Positions 48,714-57,866 of a DNA stretch of 58,391 nucleotides are shown piece by piece (the stretch's first letter is position 1; every line of letters starts with the position of its first letter). The position numbers and the translations under genes were made by a program. Source of the stretch: an uncultured Armatimonadota bacterium (GTDB lineage: Bacteria > Armatimonadota > Armatimonadia > Armatimonadales > Armatimonadaceae); assembly GCA_903881535.1 (NCBI GenBank), contig CAIRTT010000055.1:1-58391 (forward strand). The letters run 5' to 3'. The notes under the pieces were generated by a model. The model had not been told where the DNA came from, searched no databases, and worked only from the letters and a program-made list of their open reading frames with translations.

Positions 48714-49099
48714 TGCCAGCTAAATCAGCAAAGCAAAAGCGTCTGATGGATGCAGCGGCCCATAGCCCTGCATTTGCCAAGAAAGTAGGCATCCCACAGT
48801 CTGTGGCGATGGATTTTAGTGAAGCCAGTAAAGGCAGGAAATTCAGAAAAGGTGGCGAAATGAAAAATTGTTACAGCAAGGGTGGCCTGGCTACTCGTGG
48901 CGAAGGCATTGCTAAAAAGGGCTTTGCTAAAGGCGGCATGGCAGAAAAAGGCGTCCAAAAAGGCGGCGTTATCTCTGACCAATCTATGGGCGAAAGCGGC
49001 AAGATGCTGAGCCAGAACGTGCGCAAGAGCGTTCCTGGGGACACGGTTCAAGTCCGTGGTGTTGGCGCAGCTCGCGCGCGCAAGGCAACAATCTATTAA
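48713..49099 (+). CDS. KGG-repeat structural protein
   Basis: 128 residues. MPAKSAKQKRLMDAAAHSPAFAKKVGIPQSVAMDF is a start common in aquatic phages. The centre has four short repeats: FRKGGEM, YSKGGLA, FAKGGMA, VQKGGVI. C-terminus basic. Ala/Gly/Lys-rich and mostly disordered. Probably a minor virion protein. Confidence 0.7.
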   Translation: MPAKSAKQKRLMDAAAHSPAFAKKVGIPQSVAMDFSEASKGRKFRKGGEMKNCYSKGGLATRGEGIAKKGFAKGGMAEKGVQKGGVISDQSMGESGKMLSQNVRKSVPGDTVQVRGVGAARARKATIY

Positions 49100-49102
49100 G
49101 CC

Positions 49103-49780
49103 ATGACTACTTCCGGCACCTCATCCTTCAACCTGGAATTTGACGACCTCATCAACGAGGCGTATGAACGCTGCGGCATTGAGGTTCGGAATGGTTATGA
49201 CATGAAGACGGCCCTGCGGTCGCTCAATCTGATTTTTGCAGAATGGGCCAACCGCGGGTTGAATTTGTGGACGATTGAGCAGCGCACTCAGGTGCTGACT
49301 CCTGGCCTGTATGTCTATGATTTGCCGGCGGACACCGTGGACGCGTTGTCCGCGGTCATTCGTCAGGGTACGGGGCAGCAGCAGATTGATATTGTGATTG
49401 ATCGAATCAGCCGCGCAGAGTGGTTGCATTTGCCAAACAAGAACACGCAGGCGCGCCCGGCGCAGTACTACATCCAACGCACTGTGCCGGCGCAGGTATA
49501 CCTGTACCCTTCTCCCCCAACCTCTCCTGAATATACGCTGGTGTATTACGCGATCAAACGGATTCAGGACGCGGGGGCGTATACCAACACCGCGGATATT
49601 TCTTTCCGGTTTTTGCCCTGTTTGACTGCTGCTCTGGCTTACTATTTGGCCATTAAAAAGGCTCCGGACCGTGTGCAAATGTTGAAAGCCTTCTACGAAG
49701 AAGAGTTTGCCCGCGCAGCCATGGAAGATCGCGACCGCGCCAGCGTGTATTTGGTGCCTACTTACAGTTCATGGCAGTAA
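49103..49780 (+). CDS. head-to-tail adaptor (P22 gp4-like)
   Basis: 225 residues. NLEFDDLINEAYERCGIEV near the start, ALRSLNLIFAEWANRGLNLWTIEQ and AALAYYLAIKKAPDRVQMLKAFYEEEFARA near the end are the signature of the helical adaptor that binds under the portal in P22-like phages. Mid-part beta-rich. Confidence 0.8.
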   Translation: MTTSGTSSFNLEFDDLINEAYERCGIEVRNGYDMKTALRSLNLIFAEWANRGLNLWTIEQRTQVLTPGLYVYDLPADTVDALSAVIRQGTGQQQIDIVIDRISRAEWLHLPNKNTQARPAQYYIQRTVPAQVYLYPSPPTSPEYTLVYYAIKRIQDAGAYTNTADISFRFLPCLTAALAYYLAIKKAPDRVQMLKAFYEEEFARAAMEDRDRASVYLVPTYSSWQ

Positions 49781-49781
49781 G

Positions 49782-50282
49782 ATGGGCGCAGGATACGCAT
49801 CAGGCAAGTATGCAATTGCGCTATGCGATCAGTGTGGCCAGCGCTTTAAGCTCAATGCCCTGATCAAGGACTGGAAGGGCTTTAAAGTCTGCCAGGAATG
49901 CTATGAGCCAAAGCATCCACAACTTGAGCCCAAACGCACGATTACGGAGCCCCAAGCCTTGTTCCAGCCCCGCACGGACACCGAGAACCGATTTACTCGT
50001 TGGGGATTCAACACCACAGCCATTTCTGCAGCCTTGTTGCAGGCCGTAAACGTCCAAGAGCCGGGATATTCGTTATTTGTAACCCAGAACATCCAAGGCA
50101 GGCCCTTGGGCGACATCACAGGCACCACAGGGGTTACGATTGCGGACTACAACGCCTACAATGCATGGTTGGCGGGCACTTTGGACAATCAGGCCCAACA
50201 GGGTTATATTGCCAATATCATGTACCCGTACATGTTGGCGTATGAGACCCTGTACAACGATTATCTGACAGGACAGCCATGA
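49782..50282 (+). CDS. zinc-ribbon-containing phage protein
   Basis: 166 residues from ATG 49782. ALCDQCGQRFKLNALIKDW (CxxC) and FKVCQECYEPKHPQLEPK (CxxC) form a zinc ribbon at ~14-46, typical of a small family encoded among adaptor genes. The rest is helical and polar with MYPYMLAYETLYNDY. Possibly structural or assembly-related. Confidence 0.7.
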   Translation: MGAGYASGKYAIALCDQCGQRFKLNALIKDWKGFKVCQECYEPKHPQLEPKRTITEPQALFQPRTDTENRFTRWGFNTTAISAALLQAVNVQEPGYSLFVTQNIQGRPLGDITGTTGVTIADYNAYNAWLAGTLDNQAQQGYIANIMYPYMLAYETLYNDYLTGQP

Positions 50283-50944
50283 ACTATACACAGTTAAAAG
50301 CGGCGATCATTGCTTACACGGAAAATCTGGACGACGACTTTGCCGCAACAATTCCTGTTTTTGTGCAGCAAGCGGAGCAACGGGTGTATAACACAATCCA
50401 GTTTCCCTCCCTGCGGAAAAACATGACAGGGGTCATTAATTCTGGGATCAAATACCTGTCTTGCCCAAATGACTTCCTTTCGGTGTATTCAATTGCCCTG
50501 ATCAGTAGTTCGGGGGTCTATACATACCTTTTAAGCAAAGATGTGAATTACATCCGCGAGGTATACCCAAACCCAACTTCAGCAGCTGCTCCAAAATATT
50601 ACGCATTGTTTGGCCCAACTGTAGCGGGTAGCACTATCACAAATGAATTGTCGTTAATTTTGGGCCCTACTCCAAACGCCACGTATTCAACAGAGCTGCA
50701 TTACTACTACTACCCGGAGTCGATCACCACCGCTGGAACAAGCTGGCTTGGCGACAACTTTGATACGGTGTTGTTGTACGGTTCTTTGATAGAGGCTTAT
50801 ACGTACATGAAGGGGGAGCAGGACATGATGGTTCTGTATAACCAAAAATACATGGAAGCATTGCAGCTGGCCAAGCGCCTGGGCGATGGCTTAGAGCGCC
50901 AAGATGCATACCGGACCGAGCAGGTTCGGGTCCCAGTGACTTAA
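50279..50944 (+). CDS. phage adaptor protein (tail tube A-like)
   Basis: 221 residues, ATGA overlap with the zinc-ribbon gene. NYTQLKAAIIAYTENLDDDFAATIPVFVQQAEQRVYNTIQFPSLRK and FDTVLLYGSLIEAYTYMKGEQDMMVLYNQKYMEALQLAKRLGDG are typical of the ring-forming adaptor between portal and tail hub. Beta-rich centre. Confidence 0.78.
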   Translation: MNYTQLKAAIIAYTENLDDDFAATIPVFVQQAEQRVYNTIQFPSLRKNMTGVINSGIKYLSCPNDFLSVYSIALISSSGVYTYLLSKDVNYIREVYPNPTSAAAPKYYALFGPTVAGSTITNELSLILGPTPNATYSTELHYYYYPESITTAGTSWLGDNFDTVLLYGSLIEAYTYMKGEQDMMVLYNQKYMEALQLAKRLGDGLERQDAYRTEQVRVPVT

Positions 50945-50958
50945 GTCAGGAGTTCAAA

Positions 50959-51150
50959 TTGATTGTTACCACCACCAAAGGCGACATGGACGATTCTCTT
51001 CTTGAGAAAAAAGAAGGTTCCGTTGATAATGACGTTGAATATACAACTTGGACTGAATACTGGTTGGATGGTGAACTTGTCCACCGTTCAGCGCATGTAT
51101 CGCTCAAGACTTCCCCTTTCTCTGATCTCGTAGCCGCTTCAATGGCATAA
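50959..51150 (+). CDS. small conserved protein of the tail cluster
   Basis: 63 residues from TTG 50959, with CAGGAG 6 bases upstream. YTTWTEYWLDGELVHRSAHVSLKTSP is a recurring pattern (WLDG.LVHRS.HV.L) in small proteins near adaptor and fibre genes. Function unknown. Confidence 0.65.
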   Translation: MIVTTTKGDMDDSLLEKKEGSVDNDVEYTTWTEYWLDGELVHRSAHVSLKTSPFSDLVAASMA

Positions 51151-51160
51151 AGGAAATATC

Positions 51161-51637
51161 ATGGCAAACACACAATCCATGTGCACCTCGTTCTTGGGCG
51201 AGTTGATGACTGCAACCCATAACTTCGGTGCATCCCCTACTCGTGCAGGCTCTACCGCTGACACGTTTAAAGCTGCTCTGTATTTGGCTTCTGCCACTGT
51301 CAATGCAAGTACTACTGCGTATTCATCTACGGGTGAAGTGACTGGCACAAACTATACCGCTGGCGGCGTATCAATTACTAATGCAACGGCTCCAGCTTCT
51401 ACCAACTCGTCGGTTACGGCGGGCGTAGGGTACTGGACGCCTTCGGCAAACATTGTTTACACGACCGTCACGCTAAGTACCGCGTTTGATACCGTGTTGG
51501 TTTACAACAGCACTCAGTCTAACAAGGCTGTGTCTGTCCATACGTTTGGCTCTCAAACCATTACGGCTGGTACGTTTACATTGACTATGCCATCAAACAC
51601 GACATCCACAGCTTTGCTGCGCTTGTCTACAACCTAA
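51161..51637 (+). CDS. beta-rich structural protein of the tail cluster
   Basis: 158 residues, AAGGAAA before ATG. SMCTSFLGELMTATHNFGASP..., DTFKAALYLASATVN at the N-terminus and ITAGTFTLTMPSNTTSTALLRL at the C-terminus. Common in related phages between adaptor and fibre genes. Probably part of the tail or fibre base. Confidence 0.65.
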   Translation: MANTQSMCTSFLGELMTATHNFGASPTRAGSTADTFKAALYLASATVNASTTAYSSTGEVTGTNYTAGGVSITNATAPASTNSSVTAGVGYWTPSANIVYTTVTLSTAFDTVLVYNSTQSNKAVSVHTFGSQTITAGTFTLTMPSNTTSTALLRLSTT

Positions 51638-51646
51638 TAGGTTGTT

Positions 51647-52438
51647 ATGTCTCTGGGATGGGGCGACGGCGCTTGGGGTAGCGGGACTTGGGGCGGTGCT
51701 ATACCGCTCACGGGGAATGCTGCTTCCGGCAACGTTGGAACCCCTACCTCAAACATAACGGTAGCCCTCACGGGCGTGGGCGCAGCAGGCGCAGTTGGTA
51801 CGCAGACGGTCAACATCACGATAGCTCTGGCGGGTGTCGGGGCTTCGGGGGTAACGGGATCGGTTGTTGTCAGTAGCACCACCGCTTTGAGCGGTGTGTT
51901 GGCAAGCGGGTTTACAGGCACGGTTGTTGGAGCAAAGGATTTTGCACTGACGGGTGTAGCGGCTTCGGGGGCTGTGGGTACAGTAGTGCCAAGCGCTGCG
52001 GAAGGTGAGGACGGCACATTTGCTTCTGGATTGGTTGGGAACGTAGGACTTAGCGTAACGCTGGCATTGACGGGTGTTAACGCTGCGGGATTGCTGGGAA
52101 CTACGGCGGTTGGCAAGACAGCTAGTTTGACGGGGAACAATGCAACAGGCGCAGTAGGCGCGGTGGCGGTTCCTCTTGGCGGCAACTTAGCAACAGGTGC
52201 TGTTGGATCGGTTACTCAGAACATTACGATTGCGTTGACTGGTGTAGGAACGCAAGGGGCTGTTGGTACAGTTTCCATGACTGGACGAGGCGCAACCCTG
52301 ACGGGCAACGTGGCATCGGGATCATTGGGTACTATGGGTGTGTTTTACTGGAGTTTAATTGATGACAGCGAGACAGCAAACTGGCAGAATGTCGATACCG
52401 CGCAAACCCCCGGCTGGTCGGTTTTAAATACGCAATAA
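51647..52438 (+). CDS. repeat-built fibre-like protein
   Basis: 263 residues. N-terminus GWGDGAWGSGTWGG. Then about nine repeats of 18-24 residues with the pattern ALTGV-x-A-x-G-x-V-G-T/S-V (for example TVALTGVGAAGAVGTQTV, NITIALAGVGASGVTGSV), predicted to build a beta-solenoid or collagen-like fibre. The last ~30 residues leave the repeat (YWSLIDDSETANWQN). Host-contact role inferred. Confidence 0.7.
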   Translation: MSLGWGDGAWGSGTWGGAIPLTGNAASGNVGTPTSNITVALTGVGAAGAVGTQTVNITIALAGVGASGVTGSVVVSSTTALSGVLASGFTGTVVGAKDFALTGVAASGAVGTVVPSAAEGEDGTFASGLVGNVGLSVTLALTGVNAAGLLGTTAVGKTASLTGNNATGAVGAVAVPLGGNLATGAVGSVTQNITIALTGVGTQGAVGTVSMTGRGATLTGNVASGSLGTMGVFYWSLIDDSETANWQNVDTAQTPGWSVLNTQ

Positions 52439-52447
52439 GGGTTTTTC

Positions 52448-54175
52448 ATGACTACAGCATATTCATCACTCCTTGGCTTGGCACTGCCAGTCACAGGAGA
52501 ACTCTCCGGCACATGGGGAGACATGGTTGACAACGGCATTACGTCGTATGTTGATATTTCTGTTGCTGGGACGGTAACATTAACAGGCGATGGCGCAGTA
52601 ACACTGTCCAACACCAACGGAACAAGTGCTGCCACCAACATCGTATCCACCCTATCAGGCGCAGGTACAGCATCAGCGCAGTTTGCCATTATCAAGGTTA
52701 CGGGTACGCTGACCACAGCCAAAGTCATTACTGCACCATCTACCAGTAAGACCTACTTGATTGTCAACTCCGCTACGGGCAGCACGGTTACTTTAAAGGC
52801 CAGTGGGCAGACGGGTATTTCCGTAGCTGTAGCTGAGACAGCCATTGCGTACTTCAACGGTACGGACTATGTTAAGGTTTCCTCGACAGTAGGCGTGTCA
52901 ACAATCACGTTTGGCTCGACGGGTTTGACACCAAGTACAGCTACTAGTGGGGCTGTAACGGTTGCAGGCACTTTGGCAACTACCAATGGCGGTACAAACT
53001 TAACATCGTTTACTTCCGGCGGGGCGGTATACGCCACTTCCACGAGTGCATTAGCTACAGGCACTTTGCCAAACACAGCGGGTGGTACGGGTCAAGCCAG
53101 CGCGTTTACTCAGTACGGCATCACTTACGCCAGCACCACAACAGCTTTAGCTACCACTGCGGCAGGTACGTCAACCACTGTTCTACACGGTAACGCTTCT
53201 GGTGCTCCGACATTTGGCGCAGTTTCACTGACTGCTGATGTTTCTGGAACCTTGCCTGTCGCTAACGGCGGCACAGGCCAAGCCACTGCGGCGGCGGCTA
53301 TTACGGCCCTGACAGGCTCACAAACAAGCGCCTACTATCTGCGCTCCAACGGCACAAACGCCACATTGTCGGCCCTTTCTGCGGCTGATTTGACAGGCAC
53401 TGTTGCTATTGCTACGGGCGGTACTGGTCAGACAACGGCGGCGGCGGCAATCACTGCGCTGACGGGAACTCAGACCTCGGCTTATTACCTTCGGTCTAAT
53501 GGCACAAACTCGGTCTTAGCGGCTTTGGCGGCGGCTGATGTGACGGGCACTTTGGCGGTGGCAAACGGCGGTACGGGTGTAACGACATCCACAGGTACAG
53601 GTTCGGTTGTTTTATCAACATCACCTACATTGGTTACGCCTTTGCTTGGCACACCGACATCGGGTGTAGCGACTAACTTAACAGGTCTGCCTTTGACCAC
53701 GGGCGTTACGGGTACTCTGCCTGTCGCTAACGGCGGTACTGGCCTTACAACCTTGACTGCGGGTTACATTCCCTACGGTAATGGCACATCGGCATTGGGC
53801 AACGAGTCCAACTTGTCCTATGACGCAACAAACAATCGTTTGGGTGTAGTCGGTACGGGTTACAGCCCTAACATCACATTGTCGGATGCTTCTACAGTCG
53901 CTTGGGACACCACAACAGGTCAAGTGGCTACCTTCACCTTTGTTTCCACAAACAGGACAATGGGAGCGCCTTCTAGCCTTGTCTCTGGTGCTTTCTATGC
54001 TCTGGCTGTGATCCAGAATGCTGGCTCTAACACACTTACTTGGAATTCAATTTTCAAGTGGACGGCTGGCGTTGCTCCTACCTTGTCCACTGCGGCATCT
54101 GCCAAAGACTATTTTGTATTCCGGTCAGACGGTACAAATTTGTATGAGCAAGGCCGTTCACAAGGTGTCGCATGA
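52448..54175 (+). CDS. tail fibre protein with 50-residue tandem repeats
   Basis: 575 residues. Attachment-like N-terminus (SSLLGLALPVTGELSGTWGDMVDNGI), Thr/Ser/Gly-rich beta shaft with VANGGTG-type repeats, and a C-terminal domain (~470-575) ending FVFRSDGTNLYEQGRSQ. Two near-identical 50-residue units (from 53261 and 53411) and a partial third (53561) carry TSAYYLRSNGTN. GGTG repeats are typical of trimeric phage fibres. ATGA overlap with the next gene. Confidence 0.85.
   Translation: MTTAYSSLLGLALPVTGELSGTWGDMVDNGITSYVDISVAGTVTLTGDGAVTLSNTNGTSAATNIVSTLSGAGTASAQFAIIKVTGTLTTAKVITAPSTSKTYLIVNSATGSTVTLKASGQTGISVAVAETAIAYFNGTDYVKVSSTVGVSTITFGSTGLTPSTATSGAVTVAGTLATTNGGTNLTSFTSGGAVYATSTSALATGTLPNTAGGTGQASAFTQYGITYASTTTALATTAAGTSTTVLHGNASGAPTFGAVSLTADVSGTLPVANGGTGQATAAAAITALTGSQTSAYYLRSNGTNATLSALSAADLTGTVAIATGGTGQTTAAAAITALTGTQTSAYYLRSNGTNSVLAALAAADVTGTLAVANGGTGVTTSTGTGSVVLSTSPTLVTPLLGTPTSGVATNLTGLPLTTGVTGTLPVANGGTGLTTLTAGYIPYGNGTSALGNESNLSYDATNNRLGVVGTGYSPNITLSDASTVAWDTTTGQVATFTFVSTNRTMGAPSSLVSGAFYALAVIQNAGSNTLTWNSIFKWTAGVAPTLSTAASAKDYFVFRSDGTNLYEQGRSQGVA
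53261..53577 (+). repeat. 150-bp tandem repeat in tail fibre, synonymously diverged
   Basis: Units begin at 53261, 53411 and 53561 (partial). Protein copies are nearly identical, but most codons differ by silent changes (see finding). Confidence 0.85.
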
Positions 54176-56529
54176 CCTTCCCAGTACTCTCAGCTAACGG
54201 CCCATCGGGTTACAACTTAACCCGTTCTTTGCGTTTTCGGTCTAGCGCAAGTGCGTATTTACGTAGAGTGCCTACTTCGTCTACCAATGCCCAAAAATTC
54301 ACATTGAGTATGTGGAGAAAACTTGGCGTCTCAGAAGGAAAATATCTTGCCGCCGCAAACCAAGACACTTTGTATGTGACGTTTGATGAAATTTTAATTT
54401 CTTCTGGTAGCAATTTTATTGTAAGAAGTGGCGTGCTTGGTGTTAGCTATACATGGACTTTGACTAGCAATGCGGTGTTTCGTGACCCGTCTTCTTGGTA
54501 TCACATCGTAGTAGCCTATGATACAACTCAGGCAACTGATACCAATCGCGTAAAGGTTTGGGTAAACAACCAACAGCTTACATTTACAGGCACATATCCA
54601 GTTCAAAACTATTCAACAGCATTTGACACAACTGCCCCCCAATATCTTTCAAGCGCTGATGGATATTACGCAGAGGTTAATTGGGTTGACGGACAACAAT
54701 TAACCCCATCATCGTTTGGCTCAACCAACAGCACAACTGGCGTATGGCAACCAGCGGCGTACACAGGCACATACGGCACAAACGGGTTCTACTTGCCCTT
54801 CACGAACACCACAAGCACAACGACCTTGGGCTACGACAGTTCGGGCAACGGCAACAACTGGACAACAAATAACATCAGCCTGACTACAGGGGTCACATAC
54901 GACTCAATGATTGATGTACCGACACTGACCAGTGCGACTGCGGCTAACTACTGCACATTAAACCCTGTCAACGCATCATCGGCGGCTACATTAACCAACG
55001 GCAATTTAAAGATACGCAGTTCGGCACAAGGCACAAACTCGTTTGCAATAGGTACGATAGCCGTCCCTGCAAGCAAAATTTACTTTGAAGCAACTGCTGG
55101 CGATAACACGGGTGCGGTGGTTATTGTTCCTTTAGGTTTATATGCCATCACATCATCTGGCGGCAATTCATATACAGGGTTGTTTGACGGATGCCGATGT
55201 ATCAATGGCGATTTTGAATATGTCATTAACGGAAACCAAACATCGCTTGGCGGTGGGGGCGTAACTGCTGGCACTGTCATTGGGATGGCCTACGACCTTG
55301 TCAGCAATGTCATGTCGATCTACAGGAACGGTACTGCGGTCTTGACCAACCAAGCATTGGGCACTGCAAAAACCGCAATAATGGCTGGCGTTTATCGGGA
55401 CACATCAAATGATGTAGGTTGGGAGTTAAACTTTGGTCAGCAACCCTTTGCGTACTCTGCACCAAGCGGATACGTTGCGCTGAACACATACAACCTGCCA
55501 GCAAGCACAGTTCCAAACGGTGCGGCTTACATGGCGGCTACGCTGTACACGGGTACAGGTGCAACGCAGACAATTACAAACACGGTTGGCTCTGCTTCCT
55601 TTCAGCCTGATTTGTTTTGGGCTAAATCAAGACCAACAACTGACAATAACATTTTGTATGATTCTGTCAGAGGTGTTTCCAAGTATCTTTCCTCAAATTT
55701 AACTGTAGCCGAAGGAACCGCATCTGGTGTTACATCGTTTAACTCTAACGGAGTAACGGTAGGTAGTGACCCAGATAGTAATAGAAATGGCTATGCCTAC
55801 ATTGGCTGGCAATGGAAAGCTGGCGGCACTGCTGTATCCAACACCTCTGGCTCTATCACCTCATCTGTAAGCGCCAACACGACCAGCGGGTTCAGTGCTT
55901 TAACATTTACGTCACCATCTTCGGCTGGCAACTTTACTGTTGGGCATGGTCTTGGTGTTGCTCCACAGATGGTCATCACGAAAAGACGAGATTCAGCATC
56001 GCAATGGTGGGTGTGGAATATTGGTCTTGGCGACAATACCACTTCATATCTGTCACTAAACACTACAAATGCTGTTTTAAATGCAACAGGAATGTGGGGT
56101 TCTATTGGAAGAACAAGCTCACTGTTGGGTTTTTCAGATACATCGTTATCTACAAGCTCTACATTTGTTGTCTACTGCTTTGCCGCAATCAAAGGCTTTA
56201 GCGCATTTGGTAGCTACACGGGTAACGGGTCTACGGACGGGACGTTTGTATACACGGGGTTTAGGCCACGGTGGGTATTGGTAAAAAGCAGTAGCGCTAT
56301 TGGAAATTGGCAATTGCTTGACACTTCAAGAAGCACTTACAACGTAAGCAATGCAAATTTGTATCCAAATCTTTCTAACGCAGAAGTTAACGGCGGTAAT
56401 GAAGATATGGATATATTAAGTAATGGATTCAAACCAAGAAACGCCAGTGCTTCGTTTAACGTAAGCGGCACAACGTATGTGTACGCCGCGTTTGCCGAAA
56501 ACCCATTTTCCAACGCTTTAGCAAGGTAA
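54172..56529 (+). CDS. tail fibre/receptor-binding protein with LamG-like and C-terminal repeat domains
   Basis: 785 residues. Residues ~20-180: concanavalin/LamG-like (FTLSMWRKLG, SSWYHIVVAYDTTQ, NRVKVWVNNQQL, YAEVNWVDGQQLTPSSFG). Residues ~255-440: SPRY-like beta sandwich (FDGCRCINGDFEYVINGNQ, VIGMAYDLVSNVMSIYRNG). Residues ~440-785: a fibre end domain (YIGWQWKAGG, VGHGLGVAPQMVITKRRD, PRWVLVKSS, MDILSNGFKPRN, YVYAAFAENPF) shared by many aquatic phages (DUF7483-like as I recall). Sugar or receptor binding is likely. Confidence 0.85.
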   Translation: MTFPVLSANGPSGYNLTRSLRFRSSASAYLRRVPTSSTNAQKFTLSMWRKLGVSEGKYLAAANQDTLYVTFDEILISSGSNFIVRSGVLGVSYTWTLTSNAVFRDPSSWYHIVVAYDTTQATDTNRVKVWVNNQQLTFTGTYPVQNYSTAFDTTAPQYLSSADGYYAEVNWVDGQQLTPSSFGSTNSTTGVWQPAAYTGTYGTNGFYLPFTNTTSTTTLGYDSSGNGNNWTTNNISLTTGVTYDSMIDVPTLTSATAANYCTLNPVNASSAATLTNGNLKIRSSAQGTNSFAIGTIAVPASKIYFEATAGDNTGAVVIVPLGLYAITSSGGNSYTGLFDGCRCINGDFEYVINGNQTSLGGGGVTAGTVIGMAYDLVSNVMSIYRNGTAVLTNQALGTAKTAIMAGVYRDTSNDVGWELNFGQQPFAYSAPSGYVALNTYNLPASTVPNGAAYMAATLYTGTGATQTITNTVGSASFQPDLFWAKSRPTTDNNILYDSVRGVSKYLSSNLTVAEGTASGVTSFNSNGVTVGSDPDSNRNGYAYIGWQWKAGGTAVSNTSGSITSSVSANTTSGFSALTFTSPSSAGNFTVGHGLGVAPQMVITKRRDSASQWWVWNIGLGDNTTSYLSLNTTNAVLNATGMWGSIGRTSSLLGFSDTSLSTSSTFVVYCFAAIKGFSAFGSYTGNGSTDGTFVYTGFRPRWVLVKSSSAIGNWQLLDTSRSTYNVSNANLYPNLSNAEVNGGNEDMDILSNGFKPRNASASFNVSGTTYVYAAFAENPFSNALAR

Positions 56530-56533
56530 CCCC

Positions 56534-57049
56534 ATGTTCGCAATCGTCCAAAACAACACCATCACTCAACTTGTACCCGAGGGCACAGCCTTCACGCTTG
56601 ATGAGGTTCAGTACCCCGCCAACTGGTGCAACCTGTCCACCCCAGAAGAAAAGACCGCTATCGGCATGGTCGATGTGATCTACGGTCAAGCACCGTCAGA
56701 CATCTATTACTGGGTAACGCAGAATGCGCCAGCCTTGGTTGACGGTCAGGTTGTAGTCACTTACACCTCAACCCCCAAGGACTTGGATCAAACCAAGGCC
56801 AACTGCAAGTCACAGATCAATGCCACGGCTTACAGCCTTCTGTTGCCTAACGACTGGATGGTAGTCAAGGCCACTGAGACAAGCACCCCGATTGATCCAG
56901 CATGGAATACATGGAGACAGTCCATCCGTGTTACAGCGGCTGATTCTGTGACTGCGGTCATGGCGGCGGCTGATATGCCAGCACTTGAAGCGGTGATGGG
57001 TAGCATCACTTGGCCTCACGATCCTGACTACATTTCACAAGTTGTATAA
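56534..57049 (+). CDS. tail fibre assembly/attachment protein
   Basis: 171 residues. MFAIVQNNTITQLVPEGTAFTLDEVQYPANW and ADSVTAVMAAADMPALEAVMGSITWP resemble phage tail fibre assembly chaperones and DUF4376-like proteins. Its place right after the receptor-binding fibre supports a chaperone or cap role. Confidence 0.7.
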   Translation: MFAIVQNNTITQLVPEGTAFTLDEVQYPANWCNLSTPEEKTAIGMVDVIYGQAPSDIYYWVTQNAPALVDGQVVVTYTSTPKDLDQTKANCKSQINATAYSLLLPNDWMVVKATETSTPIDPAWNTWRQSIRVTAADSVTAVMAAADMPALEAVMGSITWPHDPDYISQVV

Positions 57050-57071
57050 ATAGCCATTCTGGAGTAAACGT

Positions 57072-57785
57072 ATGAAATGCGCAGCATTAATAACAGTCTT
57101 CACACTGGCCCTAACTGGTTGCGCACATGAGTACGCCGCATACGCCGAGGCCCACAAAGCCCAAGCGCAAGCACAATCAGCAAAATATGCCGCATTGGCT
57201 GAGATTGCAAAAATGGGCGACACCACTGCCAAAGTGGCCGCTGTAATGAGCATCAACGGGTTTGGTGGTGGTCAACAGCCACAAATCAACGCGCCCCGCA
57301 ACTGGGCTGACTACGCCCTGTCGTTTACTGGAGCTTTGCTACCTGTAATGGGTCAGGTCTATGCTGTACGCAGTCAGACCAACTTGGGCATCATTCAGTC
57401 TAACAATGCGACCGCGCTTGGTACTGCTCAGTCTAATAACGCCACCACTACAGCAACCAATACGGCAAACGCCTTTGCGGCAGTAGCTAACACCAGCGCC
57501 ACAGGCATGACCAGCATTGCAACTGCTGGATTTACAGCGGCTACTACCATTGCCGGAAAGATTCAAGCGCCACAGCCAAACATCACTTTGAGCGGTACTG
57601 GAGTGATCGGCAATGGAACATATACTTCAATGTCGGGTACTGGCGTTCTTGGCACTGGCACTTACACCACAACAGACACTCACGCAATCAGCACCTCCAC
57701 AAGTACCTCCACAAGTACCTCAACAAGCACAACGGCCAACCCCTCAACAAGTACTAGCCTTACCTGTACCACTGGCCCCTGTTGA
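57072..57785 (+). CDS. phage-encoded lipoprotein, candidate lysis/exclusion factor
   Basis: 237 residues, TGGAGT before ATG. Signal peptide with lipobox LALTGC (Cys18 lipidated). An Ala/Gln-rich helix (~20-60), an Ala/Thr/Asn-rich middle with SNNATALGTAQSNNATT repeats, and a C-terminal Ser/Thr tract (STSTSTSTS) ending in two Cys. It could be an outer-membrane partner of the lysis proteins or a superinfection-exclusion lipoprotein; the sequence does not decide. Confidence 0.75.
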   Translation: MKCAALITVFTLALTGCAHEYAAYAEAHKAQAQAQSAKYAALAEIAKMGDTTAKVAAVMSINGFGGGQQPQINAPRNWADYALSFTGALLPVMGQVYAVRSQTNLGIIQSNNATALGTAQSNNATTTATNTANAFAAVANTSATGMTSIATAGFTAATTIAGKIQAPQPNITLSGTGVIGNGTYTSMSGTGVLGTGTYTTTDTHAISTSTSTSTSTSTSTTANPSTSTSLTCTTGPC

Positions 57786-57866
57786 TCGTTGCGTCCGATG
57801 GGCGTGGGCTGGTGATGTGTACCACAGGATTGTGTGGTGTCTTGAGTGGAAAAGGGTTGAAAAAAA

